From CAWKOH01 sp963851245 (GTDB lineage Bacteria; Actinomycetota; Acidimicrobiia; Acidimicrobiales; Palsa-688), in the NCBI GenBank assembly GCA_963851245.1, contig CAWKOH010000007.1, positions 62,001 through 126,000 of the forward strand: DNA of 64,000 nt, written 5' to 3'. A program made the translations under genes and the position numbers. The notes beneath the pieces are model-generated. The model made no database searches. It saw only the letters and a list, made by a program, of their open reading frames with translations, and had not been told where the DNA came from. Shown here piece by piece: positions 1-8,661 of the stretch. Each line of letters begins with the position of its first letter. Position 1 is the first letter of the stretch.

Positions 1-2054
1 GCCGGGGCGGTGTGAAGAGCGGTGGCTTCCAGTGCCGATGCCAGCGTGAGGTCCAGGTTCTCGCGGGCCAGGGCGGGGATCCCGTACTTGTCGCTGATCA
101 CCTCGCCCTGCTCGGTCAGCTTTATGGCGCCGTCCAGGGTCCCGGCCGGCAAGGCCAGGATGGCGTCATGGGAGGGGCCACCTCCCCGCCCCACCGTCCC
201 GCCCCGGCCGTGGAAGAAGACCACCCTGACCCCGTACCTCCTCGCCACCTCGAGCAGGCGCCTCTGGGCCTGCTGGATTTCCCACTGCGAGGTGGTGATG
301 CCGGCCTCCTTGTTGGAGTCGCTGTAGCCGAGCATCACCTCCTGCACGTCGCCCCGGGCCGCCACTATCTTCCGGTAGGCCGGCGCGGCCAGAAGGTCGT
401 CGATCACCCTGGCTGCGGTCCGTAACTCGGACACCGTCTCGAGCAGGGGAACGAAACCCACGCGCGCCAGCCCGGACCCGGCGTCCACCAGGCCCGCTTC
501 CCGGGCGATGACAGCTGCAGCCAGAACGTCGTCGGCGCCCCGGGTCATGGAGATGATGTAGGTCTGCGCCACCTTGGGGCCGAACTCGTCCTGGGCCCGG
601 CGGATGGCTTCGAATGCCTCGTAGGTCCGCCGGGCCGGCCCCGACAGCGGGGGCGGGGTGGGTGCCAGCGGCCGGCGCCCGGCCAGCTCCTCGGCCAGGG
701 TGGCGAGGCGCTCCCGGCTCGAAAGAGTGGGATAGGGCCGGTCGATTCGCGAGAAGAGCTCCGTCAGGACCTTGTGGTGGGCGTCGGCGTGCTCGCGGAC
801 GTCCAGAGTCGCCAGGTGCAGCCCCCAACAGGCGACGGTGCTCACCGCCTCCGCCACGAGGCCGTCGGCGATCAGCTCGCCCCGATTGGCGAGCAGCGAC
901 TTTCGCATCACGACGAGGTCGGCCAGCAGTTCGTCTCCGTCCAGGTAGTCCCGTCCCGGGATGTGGGGCTCGCCCCGTCGAACCCGTCGCTGGGTGGCGA
1001 TCAGCTTCTGGCGGATACAGATCCCCTTCAGCCGGTAGGGCTCCTCGGCATTCAACCGGAGGTAGCGCTCCTCGACCTCCGGTAGGGCGGCCAGGTCAGC
1101 CTCCAGTGACCGGGTGAGCTCGGCTGAGACGGCCGTGAGCCGGTTGGACTGGGACAGCCCCTGGCGGAGCCGGTCCACCAGGATGAAGACGTCGCGAATT
1201 CCGTGGTCGTGTTGGAGCCGGATGACCTCGAGGGTCACGGCTGCGGTGACGTTCGGGTTGCCGTCGCGATCGCCGCCTATCCAGCTGCCGAAGGTCAGGG
1301 GGGTGTTCTCCGGCTCGACCCTGATACCGGCTCGAGCCAAGGCATCGCTCCATTCGTCGAGGACGTCGCTGACGACATGACGGTGCAGTTCATCGAAGTA
1401 GTAGACGGCGTTGCGGGCCTCGTCGAGCGGGTCGGGCTGGGCCACCCGCAGGTCGTCGGTCAGCCACAGCAGTTCGACGGCCTCGGCCAGGCGCTTGTCG
1501 GCCCGCCACCCCGGCTCCTGCTCGAGCAAGGCGGCCACGGCGCGCAGATGGGTCAGGGTGGTGCGCCGGGCCGCCTCGGTCGGGTGGGCGGTGAACACAG
1601 GGCGAACCGACATCCGCCGCACCACGTCCTCCAGTTCGTCGCGGCTGAGGCCGGCTTGCTGGATGGCCTGGGTGGCCCGGGTCATCCACCCGCCTTCGAC
1701 GCGGGCGGCCCGCAAGGCCCGGCTGCGGTGGACCTGCTCGGTGACATTCGCCAGATGGAAGTAGGCGACGAAGGCCCGGACCAGGCGGGTGGCGTCGGCG
1801 ACATCCAGGCTGTCTAGGAGCGACGCCGTCGCCGTCCGGTCTTCCCGGCTGCCCGATCTGACCCGCTCTACCAGGTCGAGAACCTCGCGGCCCTCGATGC
1901 GGACCAGGGCGTCGCCCAGCAGTCCCACCACTCGCCGGATGTCCCTGCGCATGGCGGCGTCGTCGGGCGACGGTTCGGGCACTACCCGAGCATGCCAGTT
2001 TCCCGGACGCAGCCGGGCCGGGCCCAGGGTCGGGCTTCCGGGCGTCGCTACCAT
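1..2054 (-). CDS. ppc: Phosphoenolpyruvate carboxylase, C-terminus cut by the window edge
   Basis: Carboxylates PEP to oxaloacetate, an anaplerotic cytoplasmic enzyme. About 684 residues are visible in one uninterrupted frame. The PEPC glycine-rich loop FHGRGGTVGRGGGP lies near residue 613, preceded by the YSDSNKEAG segment and followed by ISDKYG. The N-terminus reads LRRD-like then LLGDALVRIEGREVLDLVERV, as in PEPC. Family length is about 900, so roughly 200 residues lie outside the window. I chose the ATG at 2054; an in-frame ATG at 2078 would add eight residues (MKRGGRRG) and neither has a clear ribosome binding site. Divergent from the lipoprotein gene that follows. Confidence 0.93.
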   Translation of the reverse strand, partial: MVATPGSPTLGPARLRPGNWHARVVPEPSPDDAAMRRDIRRVVGLLGDALVRIEGREVLDLVERVRSGSREDRTATASLLDSLDVADATRLVRAFVAYFHLANVTEQVHRSRALRAARVEGGWMTRATQAIQQAGLSRDELEDVVRRMSVRPVFTAHPTEAARRTTLTHLRAVAALLEQEPGWRADKRLAEAVELLWLTDDLRVAQPDPLDEARNAVYYFDELHRHVVSDVLDEWSDALARAGIRVEPENTPLTFGSWIGGDRDGNPNVTAAVTLEVIRLQHDHGIRDVFILVDRLRQGLSQSNRLTAVSAELTRSLEADLAALPEVEERYLRLNAEEPYRLKGICIRQKLIATQRRVRRGEPHIPGRDYLDGDELLADLVVMRKSLLANRGELIADGLVAEAVSTVACWGLHLATLDVREHADAHHKVLTELFSRIDRPYPTLSSRERLATLAEELAGRRPLAPTPPPLSGPARRTYEAFEAIRRAQDEFGPKVAQTYIISMTRGADDVLAAAVIAREAGLVDAGSGLARVGFVPLLETVSELRTAARVIDDLLAAPAYRKIVAARGDVQEVMLGYSDSNKEAGITTSQWEIQQAQRRLLEVARRYGVRVVFFHGRGGTVGRGGGPSHDAILALPAGTLDGAIKLTEQGEVISDKYGIPALARENLDLTLASALEATALHTAP

Positions 2055-2164
2055 GCCCCGGCGGCCACCACGCTTCATCGAGCGGGAAGTGACACGGGTG
2101 CTGCTGACCTGCTAAATAAGTACCCACTTCATATCAACTACTTGGCACGCTCCAGGGGGACACG

Positions 2165-3440
2165 TTGCTACGTCCAAGAACCAAAGTGCTGGCCGCCGCG
2201 GCGGCCGTTGTGCTTCTAGCCGCCGGCTGCAGCAGCTCGTCCAAGTCGTCGAGCGGAACCGCGGGCTCGGCCGCCGGATCTTCCCAGTGCCGGTTCCAAG
2301 GCCGGTAACACCATCACGGTAGGGGTGCTCACCGACCTCACCGGGGCCGGTTCGAACACGGCCGGGAGCTTTCCGCTCGGCATCAAGGCGGGCCTGGGGC
2401 TTGCCGCCCAGGAGGGGTACCACATCAAGACGGTGGAGGCGGACAGCACGACCTCACCGACCGGGATCTTGACCGCGGCGCAGAGGCTGGTGGAGGAGGA
2501 CCACGTCTTCGCCGTCCTGCTCACCTCGGTGGTGGGCTTCGGCGCCGCCCCCTACCTGGCCTCGCACGGCATACCGGTCATCGGCTGCGCCTGCGACGGA
2601 ACCGAATGGATCTCCGATCGCAACATGTTCTCGGTCATCGGAACCCAGGACTACAACAAGGTGCAGACCACCTACGGCGAGTTCTTCAAGGACCACGGGG
2701 TCACCAACCTCGGCGCCGTGGGCTACGGCATCGAGCCCAGCTCTGCTGACACAGCCAAGAACGCCGCGCTTTCAGCCGAGCACGAGGGCATCAAGGTCGG
2801 ATATATCAACACCAACTTCCCGCTCGGTAGCACCAATGTGGAGCCCATCGCCCTGGCCATGAAGGACAACGGGGTCGACGGCCTGGCCACGGGCATCCTG
2901 ACCAACAGCACCTTCGCCATCATGGAATCCCTCAAGCAGCAGGGCGTGAATCTCAAAGCGGCGCTCCCGCCGACCGGCTACGGCGGCGATCTCACAACCG
3001 GTGGCCCGGGCGCCGCGCAAGCGGCGCAGGGGGTGTACTTCCTGTCCGGTTACGAGCCGGTCGAGATGAACACACCGGCGACACAGCGCCTCCAGAGCGC
3101 CCTGAAGACCTACGCCGGCGTGAGCGGCGACCCGACCTTCGCCGAGTACATCGGCTACGTCACCGTCGATGCTCTTGTGCAGGGGTTGAAGGCCGCGGGC
3201 AAGAACCCGACTCAACAGGCGCTCATCAACGCCATGCTCGGAATCACCTCCTACAACGCCGCCGGTCTGTACGGAGATCACTCCATCGGTTGGGCCATGA
3301 ACCAGCGGGGCCTGTACGAAGGAGCGGACAACTGTTTCTACATCACCCAGTTCCAGGGCACCACCTTCCACCTGGTGCCCAACCAGGACCCGCTCTGCGG
3401 ACAGACCATACCGGGGGTGACCGTCAGCCAGGCTCCCTGA
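2165..3440 (+). CDS. Branched-chain amino-acid-type ABC substrate-binding lipoprotein, one frame break near 2283
   Basis: Extracytoplasmic solute-binding lipoprotein of the LivK/Peripla_BP_6 type. A TTG start at 2165 follows AGGGGGAC and gives a signal peptide with lipobox LAAGC and a Ser-rich linker. This frame stops at 2309. The mature domain, starting SAGSKAGNTITVGVLTDLTG, is in the next frame and runs to 3440. Dropping one C in the TCCC at 2282-2285 joins them. The mature part is about 380 residues, usual for the family. No permease or ATPase gene is adjacent, so the ligand is unknown. Whether the break is real or a base-calling error is not decidable from one read; see the frameshift finding. 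Confidence 0.8.
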
Positions 3441-3479
3441 GCTTGGTACGGGTGGCTGGGTCGGACGGGGCGGCAGCTG

Positions 3480-3563
3480 TCTCGGTGCCACTTGGCACTC
3501 CGGGAGTCAATCAGGGCGAAAGATCGGCCGAAATAGCACCGAGATGACGGAATGGCACCGAGG
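3480..3563 (+). repeat. 84-bp intergenic repeat, copy A, with 11-bp inverted ends
   Basis: Begins TCTCGGTGCCA and ends TGGCACCGAGG with exactly 62 nt between. The same ends and the same 62-nt spacing recur on the other strand at 40678-40761. Aligned without gaps, the two copies agree at about 53 of 84 positions, with conserved blocks GGG, CAA, GGG, AAAT and CCGAGA at identical offsets. A related fragment GTGCCAAGTG follows at 3590-3599. It lies in a non-coding stretch after the lipoprotein gene. Confidence 0.6.
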
Positions 3564-3686
3564 CGCGCCGGTCGGCGGACCGCTAATGGTGCCAAGTGAG
3601 ACGTGATGCCGGCGATGCCGATCAGCGTTGGCGAGCAGCTCGTGGCGACGAGCGGTGGCGTGTAGTTCGGTCAGCACGGGATGCAT
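3507..3686 (-). CDS. Small hypothetical protein of the actinobacterial L-x-A-x-x-R-x-x-x-LL-x-x-A type
   Basis: 59 residues, beginning MHPVLTELHATARRHELL and then ANADRHRRHH. The ATG at 3686 is preceded by AAGGAG at a good distance, the strongest reason to believe it. The N-terminal pattern resembles the small protein at 63554 (LTAMLAQERRADLLRQAERYR). The second half (after residue 32) has no recognisable features and overlaps the 84-bp repeat, so the gene may be degraded. Function unknown. The stretch 3441-3849 otherwise holds only repeat fragments. Confidence 0.45.
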   Translation of the reverse strand: MHPVLTELHATARRHELLANADRHRRHHVSLGTISGPPTGAPRCHSVISVLFRPIFRPD

Positions 3687-3849
3687 GGTGGTCTCCTTGA
3701 GATATGGGCACCTGGACTGATGTCGACGAGCCAATCTCATCGGTGGTCGCTCGCCAGTCAGGGTTGACAGGGCGGAGTGACCTTCCCCGGCTGAGTACCC
3801 CGCTCCCTCGTCGGGGTCATGCGGGTCGCATCGTACGCGGATGCGTTCA

Positions 3850-4257
3850 TCAGAAGGTCAGGCACCCACTCGTCGACGAGCTCAGGTTGGAGATCACGCC
3901 CCAACAGAGCGCCAGGGCGATCCCAGCTGACGCCGTCATCAGGATGATGGCGATGGGGAGCGAGGAGACAGCACCCCGCTGGAGAACGCGCCGAATCGCT
4001 CCGGGCCCGATGCCGAAAGCCACCAGGGCTGAGAGGAGGCTGACGATAAGCAATGGCACGGTTGCGATCAGGGAGGCCGTGCCGACCGGGGTGTCGAAAT
4101 CGAGCTGTGTCCACCCCGAGGGGCACTGATGGGGGTGATAAATGAGGACCAGCGCTTCGCCTATGGCGACCAAAGCTGTCACGGCCCCAACAGTGGAGAC
4201 CGCAGCTATGCCCCATTTTCGCCGGACCCCGCTCACCTCCTTGGACGGGAAGACCAC
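3850..4257 (-). CDS. Hypothetical membrane protein with three or four predicted helices
   Basis: 135 residues. Hydrophobic stretches at about 14-40 (GIAAVSTVGAVTALVAIGEA), 57-83 and 98-120, with a short Cys-containing loop (HQCPSGW) outside them. I do not recognise a family. The GTG start at 4257 is weak; a Shine-Dalgarno-like AAGGAGG overlaps the codons just downstream, so translation may begin a few residues in. Nothing adjacent suggests a role. Confidence 0.5.
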   Translation of the reverse strand: MVFPSKEVSGVRRKWGIAAVSTVGAVTALVAIGEALVLIYHPHQCPSGWTQLDFDTPVGTASLIATVPLLIVSLLSALVAFGIGPGAIRRVLQRGAVSSLPIAIILMTASAGIALALCWGVISNLSSSTSGCLTF

Positions 4258-4444
4258 GAGGTTGCCTATCGGCAGATCATGGGATCCCCATTAACGGCGG
4301 GTTGGCTCACTCGCGGCAATGCTCGCTCCGAGCGCGTGTCCGAGCGTTTCCGAGCGCGCACCGCCGCGATGGCCACGTGGCCGTCGGCTGCTTCCGCCGG
4401 GCAGCAGGGAGGCCCTCCCCCAGCTGACCAGGGACTCTTCCGAG

Positions 4445-4529
4445 CGGAGAGGGTGGGATTTGAACCCACGGTCCCGTGAAGGACACACGATTTCCAATCG
4501 TGCCGATTCGGCCGCTCTCGCACCCCTCC
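4445..4529 (-). tRNA. tRNA-Ser (anticodon GGA)
   Basis: Reads GGAGGGG at the 5' end, pairing with CCTCTCC, discriminator G, no encoded CCA. The anticodon arm CACGATTGGAAATCGTG shows anticodon GGA. T arm GTGGG-TTCAAAT-CCCAC. The long variable arm between anticodon and T arms is typical of class II serine tRNAs. 85 nt. Confidence 0.96.
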
Positions 4530-4575
4530 TAGCTTGATGCTGAGCGTCCTAGGCTATCCTGTTCAACCAAGACTT

Positions 4576-4701
4576 GGCGCCGGGCGCGGCGGTCGGGTCC
4601 TGCGCAACAGAGCACCGTGAACCGAGTCAGGGCCTGACGGCAGCAGCTCTCAGCGGATCGCTCCGTGTGCCGCAGATCGCCTGACCGTCGCGCCGGGCGC
4701 C
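4576..4701 (+). ncRNA. ffs: Signal recognition particle RNA (small bacterial type)
   Basis: The RNA scaffold that Ffh binds for co-translational membrane targeting. The ends pair: GGCGCCGGGCGCGGCGGTC at 4576 with the complementary strand ending at 4701. The SRP core reads GAACCGAGTCAGG, then GCC-TGAC-GGC, then AGCAGC, which are the symmetric loop AGG/AGCAG and apical stem. The apical tetraloop is TGAC rather than the usual GGAA. Position immediately upstream of dnaX is a common actinobacterial arrangement. End positions are good to a few bases. Confidence 0.85.
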
Positions 4702-4764
4702 ACGTCGTTGCCAAGCCCGGGCACCCTGGATCCGGGGTCACATGCAGGCCATAGGCTGGTCCTC

Positions 4765-6642
4765 GTGCCCGACGAGCCCCCTGTTCCGTACCAGGCCCTG
4801 TACCGGCGTTTCCGCCCCCAGCGCTTTTCCGACGTGGTCGGGCAGGAACACGTGACCAGGGCCCTTCGGGCTGCTGTGAGGGACGGGAAGGTCGCTCACG
4901 CCTACCTCTTCAGCGGGCCACGCGGTACCGGCAAAACCAGCACAGCTCGCATTCTGGCCATGGGGCTGAACTGTGAGCATCCCGAGGACGGCGAACCGGA
5001 CGGCACCTGCGCCTCATGCGTGGCTATCCGGCAGGGCTCCTCTATGGACGTGCAGGAGCTCGACTCGGCTACCAACCGGGGCATCGATGAGATGCGCGAC
5101 CTCCTGAGCCGTGTGGCACTCGGGACGCCAGGCCGCTGGAAGGTGTACATCATTGACGAGGTTCACCAGATGACATCGGCGGCGTCCAGCGCACTGCTGA
5201 AGACCCTCGAGGAGCCGCCCCGTCACGTGGTTTTCGTGCTGGCTACGACCGATCCGCAGAAGGTCCTGCCTACGATCCGCAGCAGGACGCAGCATTTCGA
5301 GTTCCGGCTGCTCGGTCCGGACGTGCTGACGACCCTGCTGGAGGAGGTCAACGACAGGGCTTCACTGGGCCTGCCACACGAAGCCATCGACATGGTCGTG
5401 CGCCGGGGTCACGGGTCGGCTCGCGACGCTCTCTCGGCCCTCGATCAGGTCGCAGCCGCCGGAGGCGCCGAGGACGAGGCGGCCGTGGTGGTGGATCTGG
5501 TCGACGCGCTCGCCGATCAAGACCCCGCTCGAGCGCTCGTCCAGGTCGCCGACGCGTCGAAGGCCGGGGTCGATCCCCGGCGACTCGGCACCGACCTGCT
5601 CGAGCATCTCCGCAACGGGTTTCTGGCCACTCGGGCCCGTTCTCTGGTGATGCTGCCCGACGACGCCGCGGCCGAAGCCGAAGCCCAGGCCCGTCGCATG
5701 GGTCCGGCGGTCCTGGTGCGTGCCATGGAGACGGTCGGTCAGGCCCTCATAGACATGCGGGAAGCAGCCGATCCCCGCACCACTCTGGAGGTGGCGCTCA
5801 TCCGCCTCGCCGATCCCGAGGTCGACGATAGCAACGCCGCTTTGCTGGCTCGCATCGAGCGTCTGGAGCAAGCGATGGGCGCCCGGCCCGGCACTCTCCC
5901 GGCCAGCGGCCCGATTCGCACCCCTGCGGCTGTATCGGAGCAGAGCCCTCAGGCGAGAACTACGGCGACCGTTCCGATCGAGGCCGGCCAATCGGTCGGT
6001 CCGCCGCCGCCGATGCCGGCGGCCACCCCTTCCGGGCCTCTTCCGACTGCCAAGGCGGCCCTAGGTGCTCACAGGCGGTCCGGCTCAGTCGCTTCAGAGG
6101 GGCCGGACCGGCCGTCCCAGCCCGAACCGTCCGAAGCTGCGCCAGGCCCGTCCGAAGCCACACGATCCTCATCGGGAGCCACGCCGGCGCGGCAAGCGTC
6201 GTCCGGACCATCGCCGGCGCCTCAGACCGGGACGAAGGAGGCCCTGCCCTCCCGGGATGAACTGACACTGGCCTGGGGGGACCGGATCCTCCCGGGGTTG
6301 CGTCCGGCCGTCAAGGTCTATGTGGCGTCGGGCCGTTTCACTTCCGTCGGCGATACCGCCGTCTACGCCGTCCCCGACCGGGGCCTCCTGGCCCGGGCCC
6401 AAGCCGGCCGGGCCGAGGTGGAAGCGGCCCTGACGGCGCACTTCGGGCGACCGATCCCGTTCGAGCTGGTCCTCGACGAGGGGAGTCTGAGCGGACCGGC
6501 GACAGGGGATCCGGCGCCGCCGGCAGCCGACCGGGAGGACCCGGCCGACTATCACCTGGCTGACCTGGAAGACGCCCCCGCCGGAGTAACCTCGCCTGAG
6601 CAACGTCTTATGGAGGCGTTTCCGGGCGCCGAGGAGGTGTAG
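4765..6642 (+). CDS. dnaX: DNA polymerase III subunit gamma/tau
   Basis: Clamp-loader ATPase that puts the sliding clamp on DNA. GTG at 4765 gives MPDEPPVPYQALYRRFRPQRF, the normal family start; 625 residues. Walker A GPRGTGKT at 51-58, zinc-site cysteines (NC, then CASC) downstream, Walker B with IIDEVHQM, sensor 1 ATTDPQKV and an arginine finger region SRTQHFEF. Residues about 375-520 are a Pro/Ala/Ser-rich linker, then a C-terminal tau-like domain. First gene of dnaX-ybaB-recR. Confidence 0.95.
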   Translation: MPDEPPVPYQALYRRFRPQRFSDVVGQEHVTRALRAAVRDGKVAHAYLFSGPRGTGKTSTARILAMGLNCEHPEDGEPDGTCASCVAIRQGSSMDVQELDSATNRGIDEMRDLLSRVALGTPGRWKVYIIDEVHQMTSAASSALLKTLEEPPRHVVFVLATTDPQKVLPTIRSRTQHFEFRLLGPDVLTTLLEEVNDRASLGLPHEAIDMVVRRGHGSARDALSALDQVAAAGGAEDEAAVVVDLVDALADQDPARALVQVADASKAGVDPRRLGTDLLEHLRNGFLATRARSLVMLPDDAAAEAEAQARRMGPAVLVRAMETVGQALIDMREAADPRTTLEVALIRLADPEVDDSNAALLARIERLEQAMGARPGTLPASGPIRTPAAVSEQSPQARTTATVPIEAGQSVGPPPPMPAATPSGPLPTAKAALGAHRRSGSVASEGPDRPSQPEPSEAAPGPSEATRSSSGATPARQASSGPSPAPQTGTKEALPSRDELTLAWGDRILPGLRPAVKVYVASGRFTSVGDTAVYAVPDRGLLARAQAGRAEVEAALTAHFGRPIPFELVLDEGSLSGPATGDPAPPAADREDPADYHLADLEDAPAGVTSPEQRLMEAFPGAEEV

Positions 6643-6644
6643 CT

Positions 6645-7010
6645 CTGACCAGCGACCAGGAGCCTGAGTTCGACTTGGGCGGCCTGCTCTCCCAGCTCGG
6701 CCAGGTGCAGCAGAACCTGCAGCAGGCCCAAGAGGCGGCGGCGGCCGAGGTGGTAGAGGGCACCGCCGGCGGGGGCGCAGTCAAGGTTCGTGTCACCGGT
6801 GGCCTCGAGTTCCAGGAGGTGGTGATCGACCGCTCCGTGGTCGACCCCGATGATGTGGAGATGCTCCAGGACCTGATCCTGGTGGCCGTGCGAGACGCCA
6901 TGGAGCAGGCCTTGGCCCTCACCTCCAGCGCTCTCGGTCAGGCCGGTCTCGGTGGTGCGGGCAGGGGTATCGACCTGGGCGGCGCGCTGGGCGGCCTGCT
7001 CGGGCCATAA
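6645..7010 (+). CDS. ybaB: YbaB/EbfC family nucleoid-associated protein, apparent CTG start
   Basis: Small DNA-binding protein encoded between dnaX and recR as usual. The core reads GGGAVKVRVTGGLEFQEVVIDRSVV followed by DPDDVEMLQDLILVAVRDA, the family signature. The only in-frame start with a proper ribosome site is CTG at 6645, six bases after AGGAGGT, giving MTSDQEPEFDLGGLLSQLGQ (121 residues). A TTG at 6675 would remove ten residues and has no ribosome site. No ATG or GTG exists in frame upstream of the conserved core. Confidence 0.88.
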   Translation: MTSDQEPEFDLGGLLSQLGQVQQNLQQAQEAAAAEVVEGTAGGGAVKVRVTGGLEFQEVVIDRSVVDPDDVEMLQDLILVAVRDAMEQALALTSSALGQAGLGGAGRGIDLGGALGGLLGP

Positions 7011-7049
7011 CCGTTCCGAGCCGGCTCGGCGGGTAGTCTCGGAAACCCG

Positions 7050-7679
7050 ATGTATGCCGCCGCCGTCCAAGATTTGATCGACGAACTGGGCCGGCTGCCC
7101 GGCATCGGACCGAAGTCGGCCCAACGGATTGCTTTCCACCTGCTGAAGCTGTCCCCTGAGGATGCCATGCGCTTGGCCCGGTCCATAACCGTGGTCAAAG
7201 AGAGAGTGTCCTGGTGCCGGCGCTGCTTCAACATCGCCGAAGCCCCGGTCGGCACGGACGGCCCGCCTGCCGAGCCCGAGTGCGGCATCTGCCTCGACCC
7301 GAGGCGGGACACCTCAGTCTTATGCGTGGTGGAGGAACCACGTGATCTGGTCGCCATCGAGAAGACACGCGAGTTCCGGGGCCGTTACCACGTTCTGCAA
7401 GGAGCGATCAGTCCCATCGACGGGATCGGACCGGACCGCCTGCGGGTCCGGGAGTTGCTCGCCCGCCTCGATCCCGAAGGGGTTAAAGAGGTGATCCTCT
7501 GCACCAACCCCAATATCGAAGGCGACGCCACCGCCTTGTACCTGGCTTCCCTGCTCAAGGACCTCCCGATGAAGGTGACCCGTATCGCCAGCGGCCTACC
7601 AGTGGGAGGCGACCTCGAATACGCCGATGAGCTCACGCTGGGCCGGGCCCTCGAGGGCCGTCGGGAGGTGAGCGACTGA
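7050..7679 (+). CDS. recR: Recombination mediator protein RecR
   Basis: Works with RecO/RecF to load RecA on gapped DNA. 209 residues. Helix-hairpin-helix LPGIGPKSAQRIAFHLL at about 12-28, four-cysteine zinc finger (CRRC ... CGIC) at about 55-80, then a Toprim domain starting TSVLCVVEEPRDL, with VLQGAISPIDGIGPD and the C-terminal Walker-B-like TRIASGLPVGGDLEYADE. Ends directly against the convergent ketopantoate reductase gene. Confidence 0.96.
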   Translation: MYAAAVQDLIDELGRLPGIGPKSAQRIAFHLLKLSPEDAMRLARSITVVKERVSWCRRCFNIAEAPVGTDGPPAEPECGICLDPRRDTSVLCVVEEPRDLVAIEKTREFRGRYHVLQGAISPIDGIGPDRLRVRELLARLDPEGVKEVILCTNPNIEGDATALYLASLLKDLPMKVTRIASGLPVGGDLEYADELTLGRALEGRREVSD

Positions 7680-7682
7680 GTG

Positions 7683-8570
7683 CTAGCTGTCCACTCGGCC
7701 CGGATCCACCGCGTCGAGCAGGGCCAGAACGGCTGCATTGAGCGGGACGGGTATCCCGTGGTGGGAGCCTCGGCGCACTACCTCACCTGTCAGGAACTGG
7801 TGTTCCAGCGGTCGCCCGGCCAATCGGTCGTACAGCATCGAACTGCCGGTTCGATCGCCATACCGACCAGTTCCGGCCAGGACCGACTCGATGTCCTCGT
7901 CCCGCAACCGCGCTCCCTCGGCCCGACCCACCTGCAGAGCTTCGAGAAGCAAGCCGCGTGCCAGGTCGGCTATGCCCGGCTCGCGCATGACCCCGATGCG
8001 ACGCATGGTCAGAGCCGTGAGGGGGTTGGCGACCAGGTTCCCCAGCAGCTTCTGCCAGGTGGCCGTCCGCATGTCGGCGACCCCCCGTACTCTCAATCCT
8101 CCTCCTGAGACCGATTCGGTGACGAGGGGTTCGAACTCCACGGGCACCACTATCCGATCGCCGGCCAGGAAGAGGACGCGTCCGGGGCCCAAGCGCTCCG
8201 CCGCGATGTAGGCGAGGGCTGCTGCCACCCGGCCGGCTGGAAGATAGGGAGCGATGCGAGCCTCATGGTCGAGACCGTTTTGAGCCGAGGCAACCACAGT
8301 TCCGGGCCGACAAAGCCGGGCCAGCCAGGGGCCGGTGTGAGCCGTGTCGGTCGCCTTCACCGTCAGGAAAACCACATCGGCTTCGCCCGCGGCGAAGCCG
8401 GACGGGTCAGCCTCGATTTTCACGGGGAGGGGCCGTTCTTGGCCCTCGTGCTCAAGAATGAGGCTCTCGATCGGTGTGCGGACGCAAACCGTCACGTCGT
8501 GACCCGAGTCCACCGCGGCGGCGGCGACGACCGCGCCTATGGCTCCCGCTCCGATGACCGCGACCCGCAT
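7683..8570 (-). CDS. panE: Ketopantoate reductase family protein (2-dehydropantoate 2-reductase)
   Basis: NADPH-dependent reductase expected to make pantoate for coenzyme A. 295 residues. N-terminal Rossmann motif VIGAGAIGAVVAAAA, then VVFLTVKATD (the family K in the substrate site), SAQNGLDHE, and the C-terminal helical domain with WQKLLGNLVANPLTAL and SSMLYDRLAGRPLEHQFLTG. All family motifs are present. ApbA/PanE families include paralogues of other substrate range, so the precise substrate is inferred. Confidence 0.88.
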   Translation of the reverse strand: MRVAVIGAGAIGAVVAAAAVDSGHDVTVCVRTPIESLILEHEGQERPLPVKIEADPSGFAAGEADVVFLTVKATDTAHTGPWLARLCRPGTVVASAQNGLDHEARIAPYLPAGRVAAALAYIAAERLGPGRVLFLAGDRIVVPVEFEPLVTESVSGGGLRVRGVADMRTATWQKLLGNLVANPLTALTMRRIGVMREPGIADLARGLLLEALQVGRAEGARLRDEDIESVLAGTGRYGDRTGSSMLYDRLAGRPLEHQFLTGEVVRRGSHHGIPVPLNAAVLALLDAVDPGRVDS

Positions 8571-8661
8571 GGCCTCACGCTACCGGTGGACAGCCGACCG
8601 ACCGGCGGTACTGCCAATTCGAAGTGGAGGAGGGCTCGGTTGGCTGAGGGGCTAGGTGGGG

